DNA of 64,000 nucleotides from Symsagittifera roscoffensis (GCF_963678635.1 NC_087065.1:43525430-43589429); one strand, 5' to 3'; positions 23,168 to 32,336 are shown, counted from the stretch's first letter. Program-made: numbers and translations. The notes: generated from the sequence alone by a model not told the origin.

Positions 23168-26100
23168 TCATTCCATCGCTTCTCCATCCTGATCTTCAGC
23201 TTCGCTGTCTTCTAGTACTTTCTCCAGCATGTCCATGGAGTTGCGGGCCGTGCCCCAACTCTCCTGTTCCAACAGCCTCGGTTTGCAACAAGGTAGCAGG
23301 TCCACATTCACCTTTTGCTCCCGGTTCCTGCAAAAGCTGTTGTGAAGACATAGGCTCACATTTCTTTCTAGGTCAGCTCTTAAGACCTCTTTCTTTTCAT
23401 CTTCAGTTACACAAGGCGCTCCAGCTACTCGCTTCACCGCCGTGGTGACCGCGTTTCTGTGCGTCAGGAATGCTCTCTTATAGGCTCCTGGTCCTATATC
23501 TAGCTGGAAAGATTGATAGGCTTCCGTGTTCCTCGACATGTGACGCTTCGCGCGTTCATACATCCATGATGTCATCACTGCACGGAACCAAGGCATCAAT
23601 CTTTGCCTTGACCATATTCTTTCAATGGCTTTAGGTATTCTCAGAACCTTGCAGGTGGTTCTGAAAAGATCCAATTCACGACTCATCTTCACGTTGCTCA
23701 GCTGCTGAGGAATCGGCACGGCCGTCTCCTGTTCAGTTGTGTCCGCGTTAGCCTCCAACCATCTCACTGCCAGCATGGCACTAACCACCACGATTGACAC
23801 CTGTTGATTCTGATCGGGCAACCCCGTAGAGTATAACTCCTCCACGTCCCATACTAGCATCAGATTCCCGCGTTTGGGGTACCACAACGTCTGCGCCAGG
23901 CAGTGGCAAGGATACTCCCCATGGGTTCTCACTATGTTCCTTCGGGTCCAATACCCTGAGGCTCCCAGCAACGGTTCCACCTCCATCAGAATTCTGTGTA
24001 AGTCGTCTTTCTCTTCTATGGTGGGGAATTCAGTGGGTAACGCTCCACTCGCTTTCTGCTCTTGGAACTCATCCACATTGCCTTCGTTTAATCTCAGAAA
24101 CTCTTCACCCACTACGTCTTGCAACTCGCCTTCAGATCTCTTCGGGACTGCCCGAAAGATCTTTGCCAACAAATCATATGACCTCTCCGACATTCTGGCC
24201 AACCTCATGCACTTTGGCACAGAGAAAAGTTGGTCAATCAACACCTGCTGTGTCCTCTCATCCATCACCACCATGTGTGTAGGATACCTACTATTGCAAT
24301 ATGGTGCGGAGCTTGAACCCACCAGATACTTTGAAGCAGTAGGTTTATGATAAGCTTCACTATCTTTCAGATTCATTTCGTTCTCCAGAGCTTCTCGCCA
24401 GCCTCCGATCTTCTGCTCCGTCTGCAATGCTCCAGGGAATACTTCCACGCTGAGGGACGTCACTAGCTCATGGGCACGCTCCAGGCGCTCAAGCGATTCT
24501 ATCGAACTCGTCATGCTACAAAATCCCAAGGCTGTGATCAAGTTTACATCCGTCACCCCATGACAATCCGCGACTAACTCCATTCCACTCTTATCCGACA
24601 TGCTCAATCTTCCGTACAATCGTGCCAGTTGTCTATGCTGCTCGCTCAGCGTAATCAGGCAGTGCCCCAAGATGCAAACATGTCCTTCCATTCCACTATG
24701 TTGAGCCAAGCATGTGCCTTGCTTCATCCAATTGCTCGATGGACTTTCCTCGGATAGCTCCGTGGATGGGTTGCTCTTCCGCTTCGTCAACCTCATGGCC
24801 AGCAGATGGTGTATCATGGACAGATCATGTAAACCCGCGTCATCATCCAGGTCTAACGTGATATCCGCCGTCATGTCCCAGATTAAACCGGCGTTAGGAT
24901 GAGGACACCAAGAAGGCTTCATGAGTTCCCACATCGTTACTAGACTGGTTTTCAAGGGACCGTCCCAAGAACCACAATCAAAACTCACTTGCCCTTTTAG
25001 CTCGGAAACCGAGGGTTTGACCACTCGTTCTTCCAAGATAATTCCCAGCTTGGGTTGTTCCACCATCAGCATTCCAGTTTCTTTAATCCGTTCAACCCAG
25101 AAATTGAGTACTATGACTTGCTCATAGTCGAAGTACGCTTCCCTGGTTTCTTCATTCACGAAGGGATTATACGCCATCCCCGGTATGCCAGACACATATT
25201 GGAACGACTTCAGTTTTCCTAGTGTTGCAAAGTCTTTTTGTCCCTTGACTGCTTCAATCAACTCCCGGTTCACTTTCAATTCTTTGTTGGAATATCTTCT
25301 CACTTCTTCCAACTTGCGATAGCTCTCCATGTCATTCGACTCCTTATTTGATACAGTCAACGGCATATCTTGATATAGTTCCAGGAGTGCCCTAAGGAAG
25401 TTTCTTTCGCAATCAACTCCCTTTTGTCGAATGATCTTTATACATTCTCCCAAAACAGGAGTGGGGATACGATCCACCACGAACCTGACAAAGCAAAGGG
25501 CATCCTTACGCTTAGCCCATGCTATCGCAGAATCGTCTTTTGAAATCAACGCTCGCAGAGCTTCCATCAACTCCAGCTCCTGTTCCCGTGATTTCGAATC
25601 ATTACTGGCTTCATATTCCGCCTTCTTGATGCCCATCAAGCACCAAGCCAACCGTACTTGCAGATCGGTTCTCATGCAAGGATGAGCCAGGTATGCTGCC
25701 ACCGTAGCAGGTGCATGCATCGACTCGTCGAAGAATCTCTGGAGGGCCGCCCTCCAAGAAATTTCTAGTAGTTTTTCTAATCCGATTTCGTTCGCTTCAG
25801 AGGACATTACCGTACCGTATTCTTTCCGATTTAAGTTTGAATTCTCCGTAAGCTCTTTCAGATATTCCTGCATGGCTCGCTTCTCGCTCCAAGCCATCAG
25901 GTGCCCTCTCGCGGAGTTTCTCGCTTTCAACATCTCCACATAACCCCCTGCTGGATCTCCCATGTGGACCGATTCCGGCACAGTGACTCGACTGTACTCG
26001 ATCACGTCGAGTTGTCCTTCCAGTTTCAACTTGGTCATGTTGGTCCGCGAGGGCCTGTAATCTTCAAGTCCTCCAGATCCACATTGACTGATGATCTCTA

Positions 26101-26302
26101 TCTCTAATTTAGTGTCTGCCAGGGTTCGTGCTGTTTTCTTTGATCCCACGGCTGTCGTGGTCAGACCTGCCAAGAGCATAGGGGGTATCAGATTCTCTTT
26201 TTCTCCCCCTGTCAGTGTTGCACCATCTCCTTGCCCGCTCTCGCCTGAACGACCTGCGCTCGTTAAAAAGGCCACCACTGCGCTGGCTTTCGACTTCACC
26301 AC
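23168..26302 (-). CDS. Element A ORF2 segment 5: C-terminal region
   Basis: 1,044 codons without a stop. The sequence between 26392 and 26302 and the first residues are rich in Lys and Arg. Later landmarks: FQYVSGIPGMAYNPF (about residue 368), ADCHGVTDVNLITALGF (about 590), RTHGEYPCHCLAQTLWYP (about 795), RQRLMPWFRAVMTSWMYERA (about 888). A Cys-rich end (LLPCCKPRLLEQE) is followed by an acidic tail (EDSEAEDQDGE). All landmarks recur in B, C and D. I do not recognise the family. The length without stops suggests this copy is not very old. Confidence 0.75.
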   Translation of the reverse strand: MVKSKASAVVAFLTSAGRSGESGQGDGATLTGGEKENLIPPMLLAGLTTTAVGSKKTARTLADTKLEIEIISQCGSGGLEDYRPSRTNMTKLKLEGQLDVIEYSRVTVPESVHMGDPAGGYVEMLKARNSARGHLMAWSEKRAMQEYLKELTENSNLNRKEYGTVMSSEANEIGLEKLLEISWRAALQRFFDESMHAPATVAAYLAHPCMRTDLQVRLAWCLMGIKKAEYEASNDSKSREQELELMEALRALISKDDSAIAWAKRKDALCFVRFVVDRIPTPVLGECIKIIRQKGVDCERNFLRALLELYQDMPLTVSNKESNDMESYRKLEEVRRYSNKELKVNRELIEAVKGQKDFATLGKLKSFQYVSGIPGMAYNPFVNEETREAYFDYEQVIVLNFWVERIKETGMLMVEQPKLGIILEERVVKPSVSELKGQVSFDCGSWDGPLKTSLVTMWELMKPSWCPHPNAGLIWDMTADITLDLDDDAGLHDLSMIHHLLAMRLTKRKSNPSTELSEESPSSNWMKQGTCLAQHSGMEGHVCILGHCLITLSEQHRQLARLYGRLSMSDKSGMELVADCHGVTDVNLITALGFCSMTSSIESLERLERAHELVTSLSVEVFPGALQTEQKIGGWREALENEMNLKDSEAYHKPTASKYLVGSSSAPYCNSRYPTHMVVMDERTQQVLIDQLFSVPKCMRLARMSERSYDLLAKIFRAVPKRSEGELQDVVGEEFLRLNEGNVDEFQEQKASGALPTEFPTIEEKDDLHRILMEVEPLLGASGYWTRRNIVRTHGEYPCHCLAQTLWYPKRGNLMLVWDVEELYSTGLPDQNQQVSIVVVSAMLAVRWLEANADTTEQETAVPIPQQLSNVKMSRELDLFRTTCKVLRIPKAIERIWSRQRLMPWFRAVMTSWMYERAKRHMSRNTEAYQSFQLDIGPGAYKRAFLTHRNAVTTAVKRVAGAPCVTEDEKKEVLRADLERNVSLCLHNSFCRNREQKVNVDLLPCCKPRLLEQESWGTARNSMDMLEKVLEDSEAEDQDGEAME

Positions 26303-26392
26303 TCTCGAGTTTACGGCTCAACTTCCTGTCTTCCCTTTTAGTCGCTTCAGCCCCTTCCTGGCTCGTCTGACAGATAATTTCTTTGCGACTTG

Positions 26393-28036
26393 CTAATCAT
26401 CGGCACTGGGTTCTGTTACTGACTCGGTCAGAACATCCGACTCCATGGAGTTCACTATTTTTCCCAGGACCTCACGCATGATGGGTTGGTTCAATCCCAC
26501 CTTCATTATGGATTGCGTCCCATATCGTCGTATCACGTCCCATGATCTTTCCATGAAATTCACTCGGCTCCAGGTTGCCCCTGTCTTGCCTTCTAATTCA
26601 GTTTGATATCTCTCCCATTCCTCTTCCGGTAGCGTACTCAGGAAGGATACCCTCATTGATTCCTCGATCTTTCTCCTCCTCGGTGACTCATGCAGCAATC
26701 TTTGCGGATCCCTGCTTCTGCATTCTCTCGCCTGGCTTATTGGGTCCATCGGGGATAAGTCGGCCGACGCCTCCTTTGTAGGGGACATGAAAGACGATGT
26801 CGTCATTAGCAATAGACTCCCATCGACTTCCCAATCGTCGTCTTCACTGAACCGGTATTCTAGCAAGTCTCTCTCCAACGCTCCTAGATCCGTCTCACCC
26901 GGTTTTCCCGTCTTTCCCTCGATGTCGTTATCGTTATCGTCCTGATCCATCAATTCATCATCACCTGCATCAGGTTTCGGCTTGGGTCCTGAAGGGCCTT
27001 GTCGTGTGTCTATGCCCGAGTCCGGCCGAGCCGGTACGGTCATGTCTCCTGCGTGATAAAACAATTCATCGTTCACCAGGAATTCTACGGACTCCTCACC
27101 ATGTGGTTCCAGGTCCTCTATCGTTATGTATGAGCCTCCTCTGCTCTCCCTTACCACTTCCAGCATCACTACTTTCGCTTCTCCTGACCACTTCAGTCTT
27201 GATAAATCATCCGTGGGAGTATACACTTCGTTCCACATTTCAGCCGAGACCTCTGGTCTCCTGGAAGGTAGTGCCTTCATCTTTTTCCTACTCCAAGCAT
27301 CAGGAAATGAGACGTCAAACGTGTGCGCGGCTGCAACATTCCAGCTGATGAAGCGCGGCTCCATCCCTTCACTCCACTTCAGCATTCTCTTCTCCGCATC
27401 ACGAGCTGCTCCGATGCGAGGGGCAATGATGGGAGATGTGGCTCCCAACAACATCCTCCTTATCGGTGGATATCGAGGGCATTGGTCCGGCAGCGGCCTG
27501 GACCCAGAAAGCCACGCTTGCTGGTTCTCTTTCGCATGCGCATAGGCCTCTGGTAAGAGTGGGACTCCCATAGCCGCTCCTGTATCCTTCACTACTGGTC
27601 TCAAATTCCAAAGCTTCGGGTTAAACTGGATGTGAGAAAGGTCCTCACGGCCCATTCGGCACTTGAAGTGGTTGTTGAAATCCATCAACACCCAACCTGG
27701 CTCAGCTATTCTTCCGAACAGCCTATCGTCGCTGGCCAGCCCTCTCAGCTCCCTCTGCTCTACCCAATTCAGTACGGAACAGTCCACAACTGAGACCAGG
27801 TTGACATACAACACAGAATTCCTGTATGCCTTGACTTGCACGTCCGGGAACGCGAAAGACATCACCGGTCCATACACCACCGTGACGAATTCCCGCAGTC
27901 CGTGAATCAGAGCCAACGGGTCGATCCGCATCATGACAGCCAAGTCTGTCAGCAAGGGCATGCCACAATACTGCTTACATTCACCCGCATCCGTCGCCAC
28001 CTTATCTTCTCCCGTGACGCTTCTGTTCTGTTGCAA
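26393..28036 (-). CDS. Element A ORF2 segment 4: unrecognised globular region and acidic linker
   Basis: 547 codons. The first about 330 residues look globular, with LFGRIAEPGWVLMDFNNHFK, PKLWNLRPV and MEPRFISWNVAA; these are also found in B and D. An acidic stretch follows (DELMDQDDNDND, about residue 365). Then comes the conserved block ESPRRRKIEES...LSTLPEEEWERYQ, also kept in D. It ends at a TAG replacing a Gln codon of C. No known domain recognised; I infer a structural or nucleic-acid-binding protein only weakly. Confidence 0.65.
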   Translation of the reverse strand: MQQNRSVTGEDKVATDAGECKQYCGMPLLTDLAVMMRIDPLALIHGLREFVTVVYGPVMSFAFPDVQVKAYRNSVLYVNLVSVVDCSVLNWVEQRELRGLASDDRLFGRIAEPGWVLMDFNNHFKCRMGREDLSHIQFNPKLWNLRPVVKDTGAAMGVPLLPEAYAHAKENQQAWLSGSRPLPDQCPRYPPIRRMLLGATSPIIAPRIGAARDAEKRMLKWSEGMEPRFISWNVAAAHTFDVSFPDAWSRKKMKALPSRRPEVSAEMWNEVYTPTDDLSRLKWSGEAKVVMLEVVRESRGGSYITIEDLEPHGEESVEFLVNDELFYHAGDMTVPARPDSGIDTRQGPSGPKPKPDAGDDELMDQDDNDNDIEGKTGKPGETDLGALERDLLEYRFSEDDDWEVDGSLLLMTTSSFMSPTKEASADLSPMDPISQARECRSRDPQRLLHESPRRRKIEESMRVSFLSTLPEEEWERYQTELEGKTGATWSRVNFMERSWDVIRRYGTQSIMKVGLNQPIMREVLGKIVNSMESDVLTESVTEPSADD

Positions 28037-28201
28037 GATTTATTGGAGCAGGAGAGTCCTCCAGTCTTTCATCTTCCTGAGCAAGGCGGTTTCCAACTGT
28101 GCATTGAACTCACGACTTGGTCCTTGAAGTTGTTCAGGGTAACGCAACAGCACAAGCAAATCACCCAGTCGACCGTAGGTCATGGCAATCAGAGTCAGGA
28201 G

Positions 28202-28681
28202 TCAATCCAATCTCAAATCTGCCAACGCTTGGGTGAAGAGATTCGCCGGTCCCTTCACGAAATTTTCATCACCAAATGTCACGTATAGGGCTAATATCAG
28301 GTCAATTGACAACTTCCTGATGTCTTTGACGAAACTCGCGATCAGGTTCCGGGATGACCTAGGATAGCACGTCGACAGGAAGGATGGCGTCCATCCCATT
28401 CCCATTCCACCCAAGATGGCATCCGATCGTTCATACTGTGCCCTCGTGGCTAGCACGTCAGCTTGGAACTTGTCCAGTGACATCGTGTTTACGTCCTGCA
28501 TCAATTTCAACATCATGCCCCCAGCTAACTCCCGGGCATCCAACAAGTTCTTCAGATACACGTGTATCTCTTTTATCACTGCCGGCGCATGCTCGAACGC
28601 GTCCTCACCCAAGGTGCACAGCCTTGGTGACAAGTACAACCATACGTCATTGTGCGGCTTCGTGCGCAAAGCCATTGCCAC
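28202..28681 (-). CDS. Element A ORF2 segment 3: helical region
   Basis: 159 codons continuing the ORF2 frame after the stop at 28697. Mostly hydrophobic helices (LYLSPRLCTL, VYLKNLLDARELAGG, LILALYVTFG). No family recognised. It ends at a TGA where C has a Gly codon. It is followed without frame change by about 55 codons and another private stop (28042-28040). Confidence 0.65.
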   Translation of the reverse strand: MAMALRTKPHNDVWLYLSPRLCTLGEDAFEHAPAVIKEIHVYLKNLLDARELAGGMMLKLMQDVNTMSLDKFQADVLATRAQYERSDAILGGMGMGWTPSFLSTCYPRSSRNLIASFVKDIRKLSIDLILALYVTFGDENFVKGPANLFTQALADLRLD

Positions 28682-28696
28682 GAGATCTTCTTCCGC

Positions 28697-31474
28697 TCAT
28701 GTCATGTTCTTCCTGACTGTCCTGCCCTGCTCATTCTCGGCATGATCCATCTGTCTGAACCAGAGATCATCAGCCACCTGTTGTACTAACAGATGATCGT
28801 CATCCACCCCTGGTCTTAATTTCAGCAATCTGGCAAAGTTGGACAGCTCCAATCCCAGAACCTCATATAGCACCAACCGAGTTGTGCTACAATCTTTGAG
28901 CCCCTGTATGGCATAGGAAATGTCAGCCCAAACGGCGGGAAGCTCAGATCGGGACGAGTAATAATTGTCTGGGTCTACTACTCTGTTCGGGGCAGGAATT
29001 ATCACGTTGAACCTCCCCTCTTCTATCGTTGTGACCATTGTGTACACGAACTGAAAGGGTTCTGGCAATGCAGCGTACCCTGGTGACAACACAAAGACCA
29101 CCTTCACTACATTTTGGGTGAAACGTTGTTTTGCTGCTGCTTCTACCTCAGCCATCGCCGAGAGCAATGTCATTATCGCCTCCCCTATGACCTCGTTGCT
29201 CGGGACCGACCCATCCGTCAGACGTGTCAACAAGCCCCTGCTTTGCAGATAATCATTTGAGCCGGCAACCACTATCACCTGCGGCTCCATGCTGACCACC
29301 CTTCGTACACTTATCATCATACCTATTGCCTGTCCCCAGTCCAATTTAGGCGCCGTCAAGAAAATCACGTCGGACCAGAAGAGAGAACGGGGCGTAGAGA
29401 GATAATCGGAACTGGCCACAATCAGATACTTTGCAGCTTTCATCTCCAAGGGATCGTAAGCTGCAAACAGGCCGTCGCCTATTGGGGCCTCCAGTTTCCC
29501 ATATCTCTTGTCATCTCCATCCACCGTGTTCGTTCGGGGGTAGTCCCTTGAATACTCGCCAGGCGTATGACCGGGTGGTTTAGCAAACTGCCTGTACATC
29601 TTGTGATGCTTGTTATTGGGCTTGTTCTCTGCCTGAAACTTGCCCTTGCGAGCAGTTGGCGTCAGTTCCCGGGCTCTCTGTCGGACGTCTGTAAAAGACC
29701 GGGTGTTCAAAGGTCCAAAGGTATTGTCCTGAGGCAACCCATTCAAGTCTGCCTGCCGGAGCGCAGTCGTAGAGCTGAACTGCTCCTGCTCGGCTAGCAG
29801 CCAATCCACGCCCGGTATCCGAAATAGTCGCGAAACTGTGGGACTTTCTCCGCCAATCATTCTCATCGCGTCCTCCCGACACGTCAGGGTGTTCATGTTC
29901 AACTTCGCGGACATGTCCGTCTTGTACTGTCCCCAATGACTAGGGTCTGATCGGTTCCAAAGCAGCACGCTGCCTGGTTCAACTCCCTCCGCTGGCACGA
30001 CGCTCGTAGACGGTCCTGCTGCTGAAGCAGGGTTTGCCGTGGCGGGCGGATCGTTCCTCCTAGACACGGTCTGGGAGTTATTCCTGTTCTGAACCACTGA
30101 TCTCCCGAGTCGGCTTTCGAGCGGTTGTGTTCTGTGAGGAGGAGCAGTCCCTAGCCTCTCTCTTACGTTTGAGCTCGGAGCGATGGGTGTGGCTGCAGCC
30201 GTCTCCATTGCCAAGGGCCCTAGGCGGTTGACGAGGGATTCGGGCACGCTTGCCCTTATTCTACTTCCTCCGGTCGAGCTGGTCCGAGCCAGAGAACTGG
30301 TCGCCCTCGACTCCTGCTCCACTTCCCTCAACTGCGTCTGAAATACATCATTGACCCAGTGTCTCCCTCGTTGGGTGTTGAAATGTATTCCATCTCTGGT
30401 AAGCGCGATGTGATCAATCATGCGTAGCATGTTCTCGAGATCCAGAAGTCGCAGCTCGCCAGGGTTGTTTCCCACCAGATTGCGGATCATTTCATTCCAC
30501 CGTGTAACGTTGCCATTCATGAAATCTGCCACTGTGGTGCCCACCAGCCGGTTTTGTGGTATCGTGCACAGCACCACAAACCTGGGCCTGTACTTCTCCT
30601 TCAGTTCATTCAGGAGGCATACCAACAGAGGCTCCCACTTGCTCTCCGGAGTCACTGGGGCTCTCGAGACGTCGTTGGTTCCCAGTATTATCACCAGCGT
30701 ATCCAGGTGATCCTCGCTCTGAAATTCCATCATCTTGATGACCTGAGCCACTGAGGCTCCTCCAAAGGACAGAGTGGTAGTCTGACCATAGACGAAGATC
30801 TCATTCAGATCACTCACCAAACTGTCTCCTATGATCAAGTGGCGACTCCCTGGGGGAATTACCTGGTCGCTCGTAGCGGGGTTCCAGCTCATGTCATTCA
30901 GGCAGGCTCGAGGATGCTCCGCAGCTACTTGCGTGAACTGGTGACGTGTCATCAGATTCTTCCTAACGTCTACCACGCGGGACTTTTGAAAGGTTCTGCC
31001 ATGCGCGGTCCCGAAGGACACTACCGTGCGGGGTGCTCGCTCCGAGCTAATGGATGAATGATCACGACGTTGGGAAGGAACGATCCTACCCAATGTCCGC
31101 CCAGTGGTTCGGTTGATCTCATCCATTGATGCTCTGGCCACTTGGTTGAACGATTCTTGGAACTGAGGAGCGAGGTAGGTGTCAGAAGGGACCGGTATCG
31201 TGTTCCTTTGACTGGAAGCAGACGGTTGTGTCTGCTGAGGAGCCTCGGGCCCTCTCGATGCACGTAAATCCAAAGCCTCGGGCCCTCTCGATGCACGCAA
31301 ATCCAAAGCCTCGGGCCCTCTCGATGCACACAGCTCCTGTACTCTTCTCCTGGGGCATTTGTCGCTGGATCCCTCCGATGATTTCATTGTCGCCAGAACT
31401 TCCTGTGACACTCGGCTCACCTTCGCCATATACAGCTCCTTCAGGTGCTTTATTTCATCCTCCTTGTAGGCCAC
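28697..31474 (-). CDS. Element A ORF2 segment 2: SGNH hydrolase plus second SGNH-like fold
   Basis: 925 codons. After the end of the coiled coil and an 11-residue repeat (ASRGPEALDLR, three copies), an SGNH hydrolase domain spans about residues 205-380: LIIGDSLVSDL (Ser codon 30823-30821), SFGGAS, ILGTNDVS (30682-30671) and RDGIHF (about 30394-30380). These supply the Ser, Gly, Asn and Asp/His of the family, so an esterase or deacylase activity is plausible. A Ser/Thr/Pro/Arg-rich linker follows. From about residue 640 comes a second fold with IVASSDY, VVAGSNDYL, FVLSPGY and IIPAPN, similar in layout but without a clear catalytic set. It ends at a private TGA replacing a Ser codon. Confidence 0.85.
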   Translation of the reverse strand: MAYKEDEIKHLKELYMAKVSRVSQEVLATMKSSEGSSDKCPRRRVQELCASRGPEALDLRASRGPEALDLRASRGPEAPQQTQPSASSQRNTIPVPSDTYLAPQFQESFNQVARASMDEINRTTGRTLGRIVPSQRRDHSSISSERAPRTVVSFGTAHGRTFQKSRVVDVRKNLMTRHQFTQVAAEHPRACLNDMSWNPATSDQVIPPGSRHLIIGDSLVSDLNEIFVYGQTTTLSFGGASVAQVIKMMEFQSEDHLDTLVIILGTNDVSRAPVTPESKWEPLLVCLLNELKEKYRPRFVVLCTIPQNRLVGTTVADFMNGNVTRWNEMIRNLVGNNPGELRLLDLENMLRMIDHIALTRDGIHFNTQRGRHWVNDVFQTQLREVEQESRATSSLARTSSTGGSRIRASVPESLVNRLGPLAMETAAATPIAPSSNVRERLGTAPPHRTQPLESRLGRSVVQNRNNSQTVSRRNDPPATANPASAAGPSTSVVPAEGVEPGSVLLWNRSDPSHWGQYKTDMSAKLNMNTLTCREDAMRMIGGESPTVSRLFRIPGVDWLLAEQEQFSSTTALRQADLNGLPQDNTFGPLNTRSFTDVRQRARELTPTARKGKFQAENKPNNKHHKMYRQFAKPPGHTPGEYSRDYPRTNTVDGDDKRYGKLEAPIGDGLFAAYDPLEMKAAKYLIVASSDYLSTPRSLFWSDVIFLTAPKLDWGQAIGMMISVRRVVSMEPQVIVVAGSNDYLQSRGLLTRLTDGSVPSNEVIGEAIMTLLSAMAEVEAAAKQRFTQNVVKVVFVLSPGYAALPEPFQFVYTMVTTIEEGRFNVIIPAPNRVVDPDNYYSSRSELPAVWADISYAIQGLKDCSTTRLVLYEVLGLELSNFARLLKLRPGVDDDHLLVQQVADDLWFRQMDHAENEQGRTVRKNMT
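30330..30850 (-). other. SGNH hydrolase domain in ORF2 of element A
   Basis: All four consensus blocks are visible in order: G-D-S, G, G-T-N-D and D-x-x-H, followed by a Trp-containing helix (GRHWVNDVFQTQL). Flavodoxin-like alternation of hydrophobic strands (TLVIILG, RFVVLCTIP) fits the fold. The domain is kept in B (50411-49830), C (59893-59320) and D (3640-4180). Confidence 0.85.
31243..31330 (-). repeat. 33-bp coding repeat in ORF2 of A
   Basis: Three tandem copies of a 33-bp unit encoding ASRGPEALDLR. Element C has two copies at the matching place (about 60300-60353), so the repeat number has changed between close relatives. Confidence 0.85.
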
Positions 31475-31489
31475 CTGCAGATCTTCATA

Positions 31490-32071
31490 TTACTTCTTCC
31501 ATTCGTCTCTTTCTCGAGCTATCGCCCTATACTCCTGGAGTTCGGCAGACAGCTCGCTCTGATCTCTCTCCTTCTTCTCCAGCGTCTCGATCGTCTCCGA
31601 CGTCTGGATCTCTGTTTCACTCATCCTCACTCTCTTCGAAGGATGAGCAGCTGTTGGAGAGTCGACCGAATGTGACGGGCCTGGCCCATCACGTTGTCTC
31701 TTTGCTCCGATGAGTGGCTGCGCAGGTTGGACGGGTAAGGGCATCTCACCTAGCCGGTGGTCCCTCTGTTCACCTAGTCCTGGCTCACGAGCCAGGTCGT
31801 GGCCAGAATTTTCTCCACGCCTCCATCTCATCAGTCGGTTTCGACCTCTCTCAGCGGTCCCGGACTCACCGAAGGCCAACATCAACACGACTTCCGTAGG
31901 GCGATTCCCTCGACCCTCTCGTCCTAATGCATTGAGGAGCGCGACCACAAACATCGCCAGCCCCGGGTCTTCTCTTGTAAAATCACAATCGATCAGCCGC
32001 TGATAGATCTCGTCTAGAGTCGCTCCTAGACTCGCTGAGAGGAATTCCATAAGTTCGTTCGTGTCACCCAT
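31490..32071 (-). CDS. Element A ORF2 segment 1: N-terminus and start of coiled coil
   Basis: 193 codons from the ORF2 ATG. Residues 1-100 look helical (LMEFLSASLGATLDEIYQRL). Then a Pro- and Ser-rich linker with a basic cluster (SKRVRMSE, about residue 147) that could be a nuclear signal. Glu/Lys/Arg-rich heptads begin at about residue 158 (ETIETLEKKERDQSEL). It ends at a private stop that replaces a Lys codon in C; the frame continues directly into the next segment. Function unknown. Confidence 0.75.
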   Translation of the reverse strand: MGDTNELMEFLSASLGATLDEIYQRLIDCDFTREDPGLAMFVVALLNALGREGRGNRPTEVVLMLAFGESGTAERGRNRLMRWRRGENSGHDLAREPGLGEQRDHRLGEMPLPVQPAQPLIGAKRQRDGPGPSHSVDSPTAAHPSKRVRMSETEIQTSETIETLEKKERDQSELSAELQEYRAIARERDEWKK

Positions 32072-32276
32072 TTCTTATCGTGTTGATTCTTGCTGTCGTG
32101 TAGTTTCTTCCTGTCTCGTTTGATTCAATGAATTCAATAAACAATTTCTGATCAATCAAGATCTAAAAAACAAGTCGCGACTTAAAACCATCATTTTTGG
32201 ATACAACATCATTCAACTCTTTAAAACTCTCCATTGAAATTCTCTTCTTAATTCTGATTTAAAAATTTAGCACCAA

Positions 32277-32291
32277 GGTGGATCGTCCACC
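32277..32291. promoter_or_regulatory. Conserved palindrome 1 between ORF1 and ORF2
   Basis: GGTGGA-TCG-TCCACC, identical in element C at 61303-61317, where the surrounding intergenic DNA has changed. Confidence 0.6.
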
Positions 32292-32336
32292 TGTATCTAC
32301 GTCAGGGTAGCACAAATGAGCGCTGTCACCTTGATG

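Larger units (their letters stand above)
23168..32071 (-). pseudogene. Element A ORF2 (whole gene, one reading frame with five stops)
   Basis: A single frame of 8,904 nt (2,967 codons plus stop) runs from ATG at 32071 to the stop at 23168 without any frameshift. It is interrupted only by in-frame stops at 31492-31490, 28699-28697, 28204-28202, 28042-28040 and 26395-26393. At each of these sites element C has a sense codon, so they are private point mutations. The start context AAGAAATGGG is favourable. Domain order: helical N-terminus, nuclear-signal-like KKRVR, coiled coil, SGNH hydrolase, second SGNH-like fold, large helical region, acidic linker, Lys/Arg-rich stretch, unrecognised C-terminal region with a Cys-rich end. 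No signal peptide or membrane segment is visible, so an envelope function is not supported. Confidence 0.9.

Noticed and set aside
28202-31492. In-frame stops in ORF2 as possible readthrough or recoding sites
   Set aside because: C has sense codons at the same places and its own different stops, so these are random mutations.
23068-31713. Many + strand open frames of 60-170 codons across ORF2 of A, and likewise opposite C
   Set aside because: They are shadows of the - strand gene, rich in Ser, Leu and Pro as expected from its complement.
23168-32071. ORF2 as an envelope gene
   Set aside because: No signal peptide, no long membrane segment, no furin-like site or Cys pattern seen.
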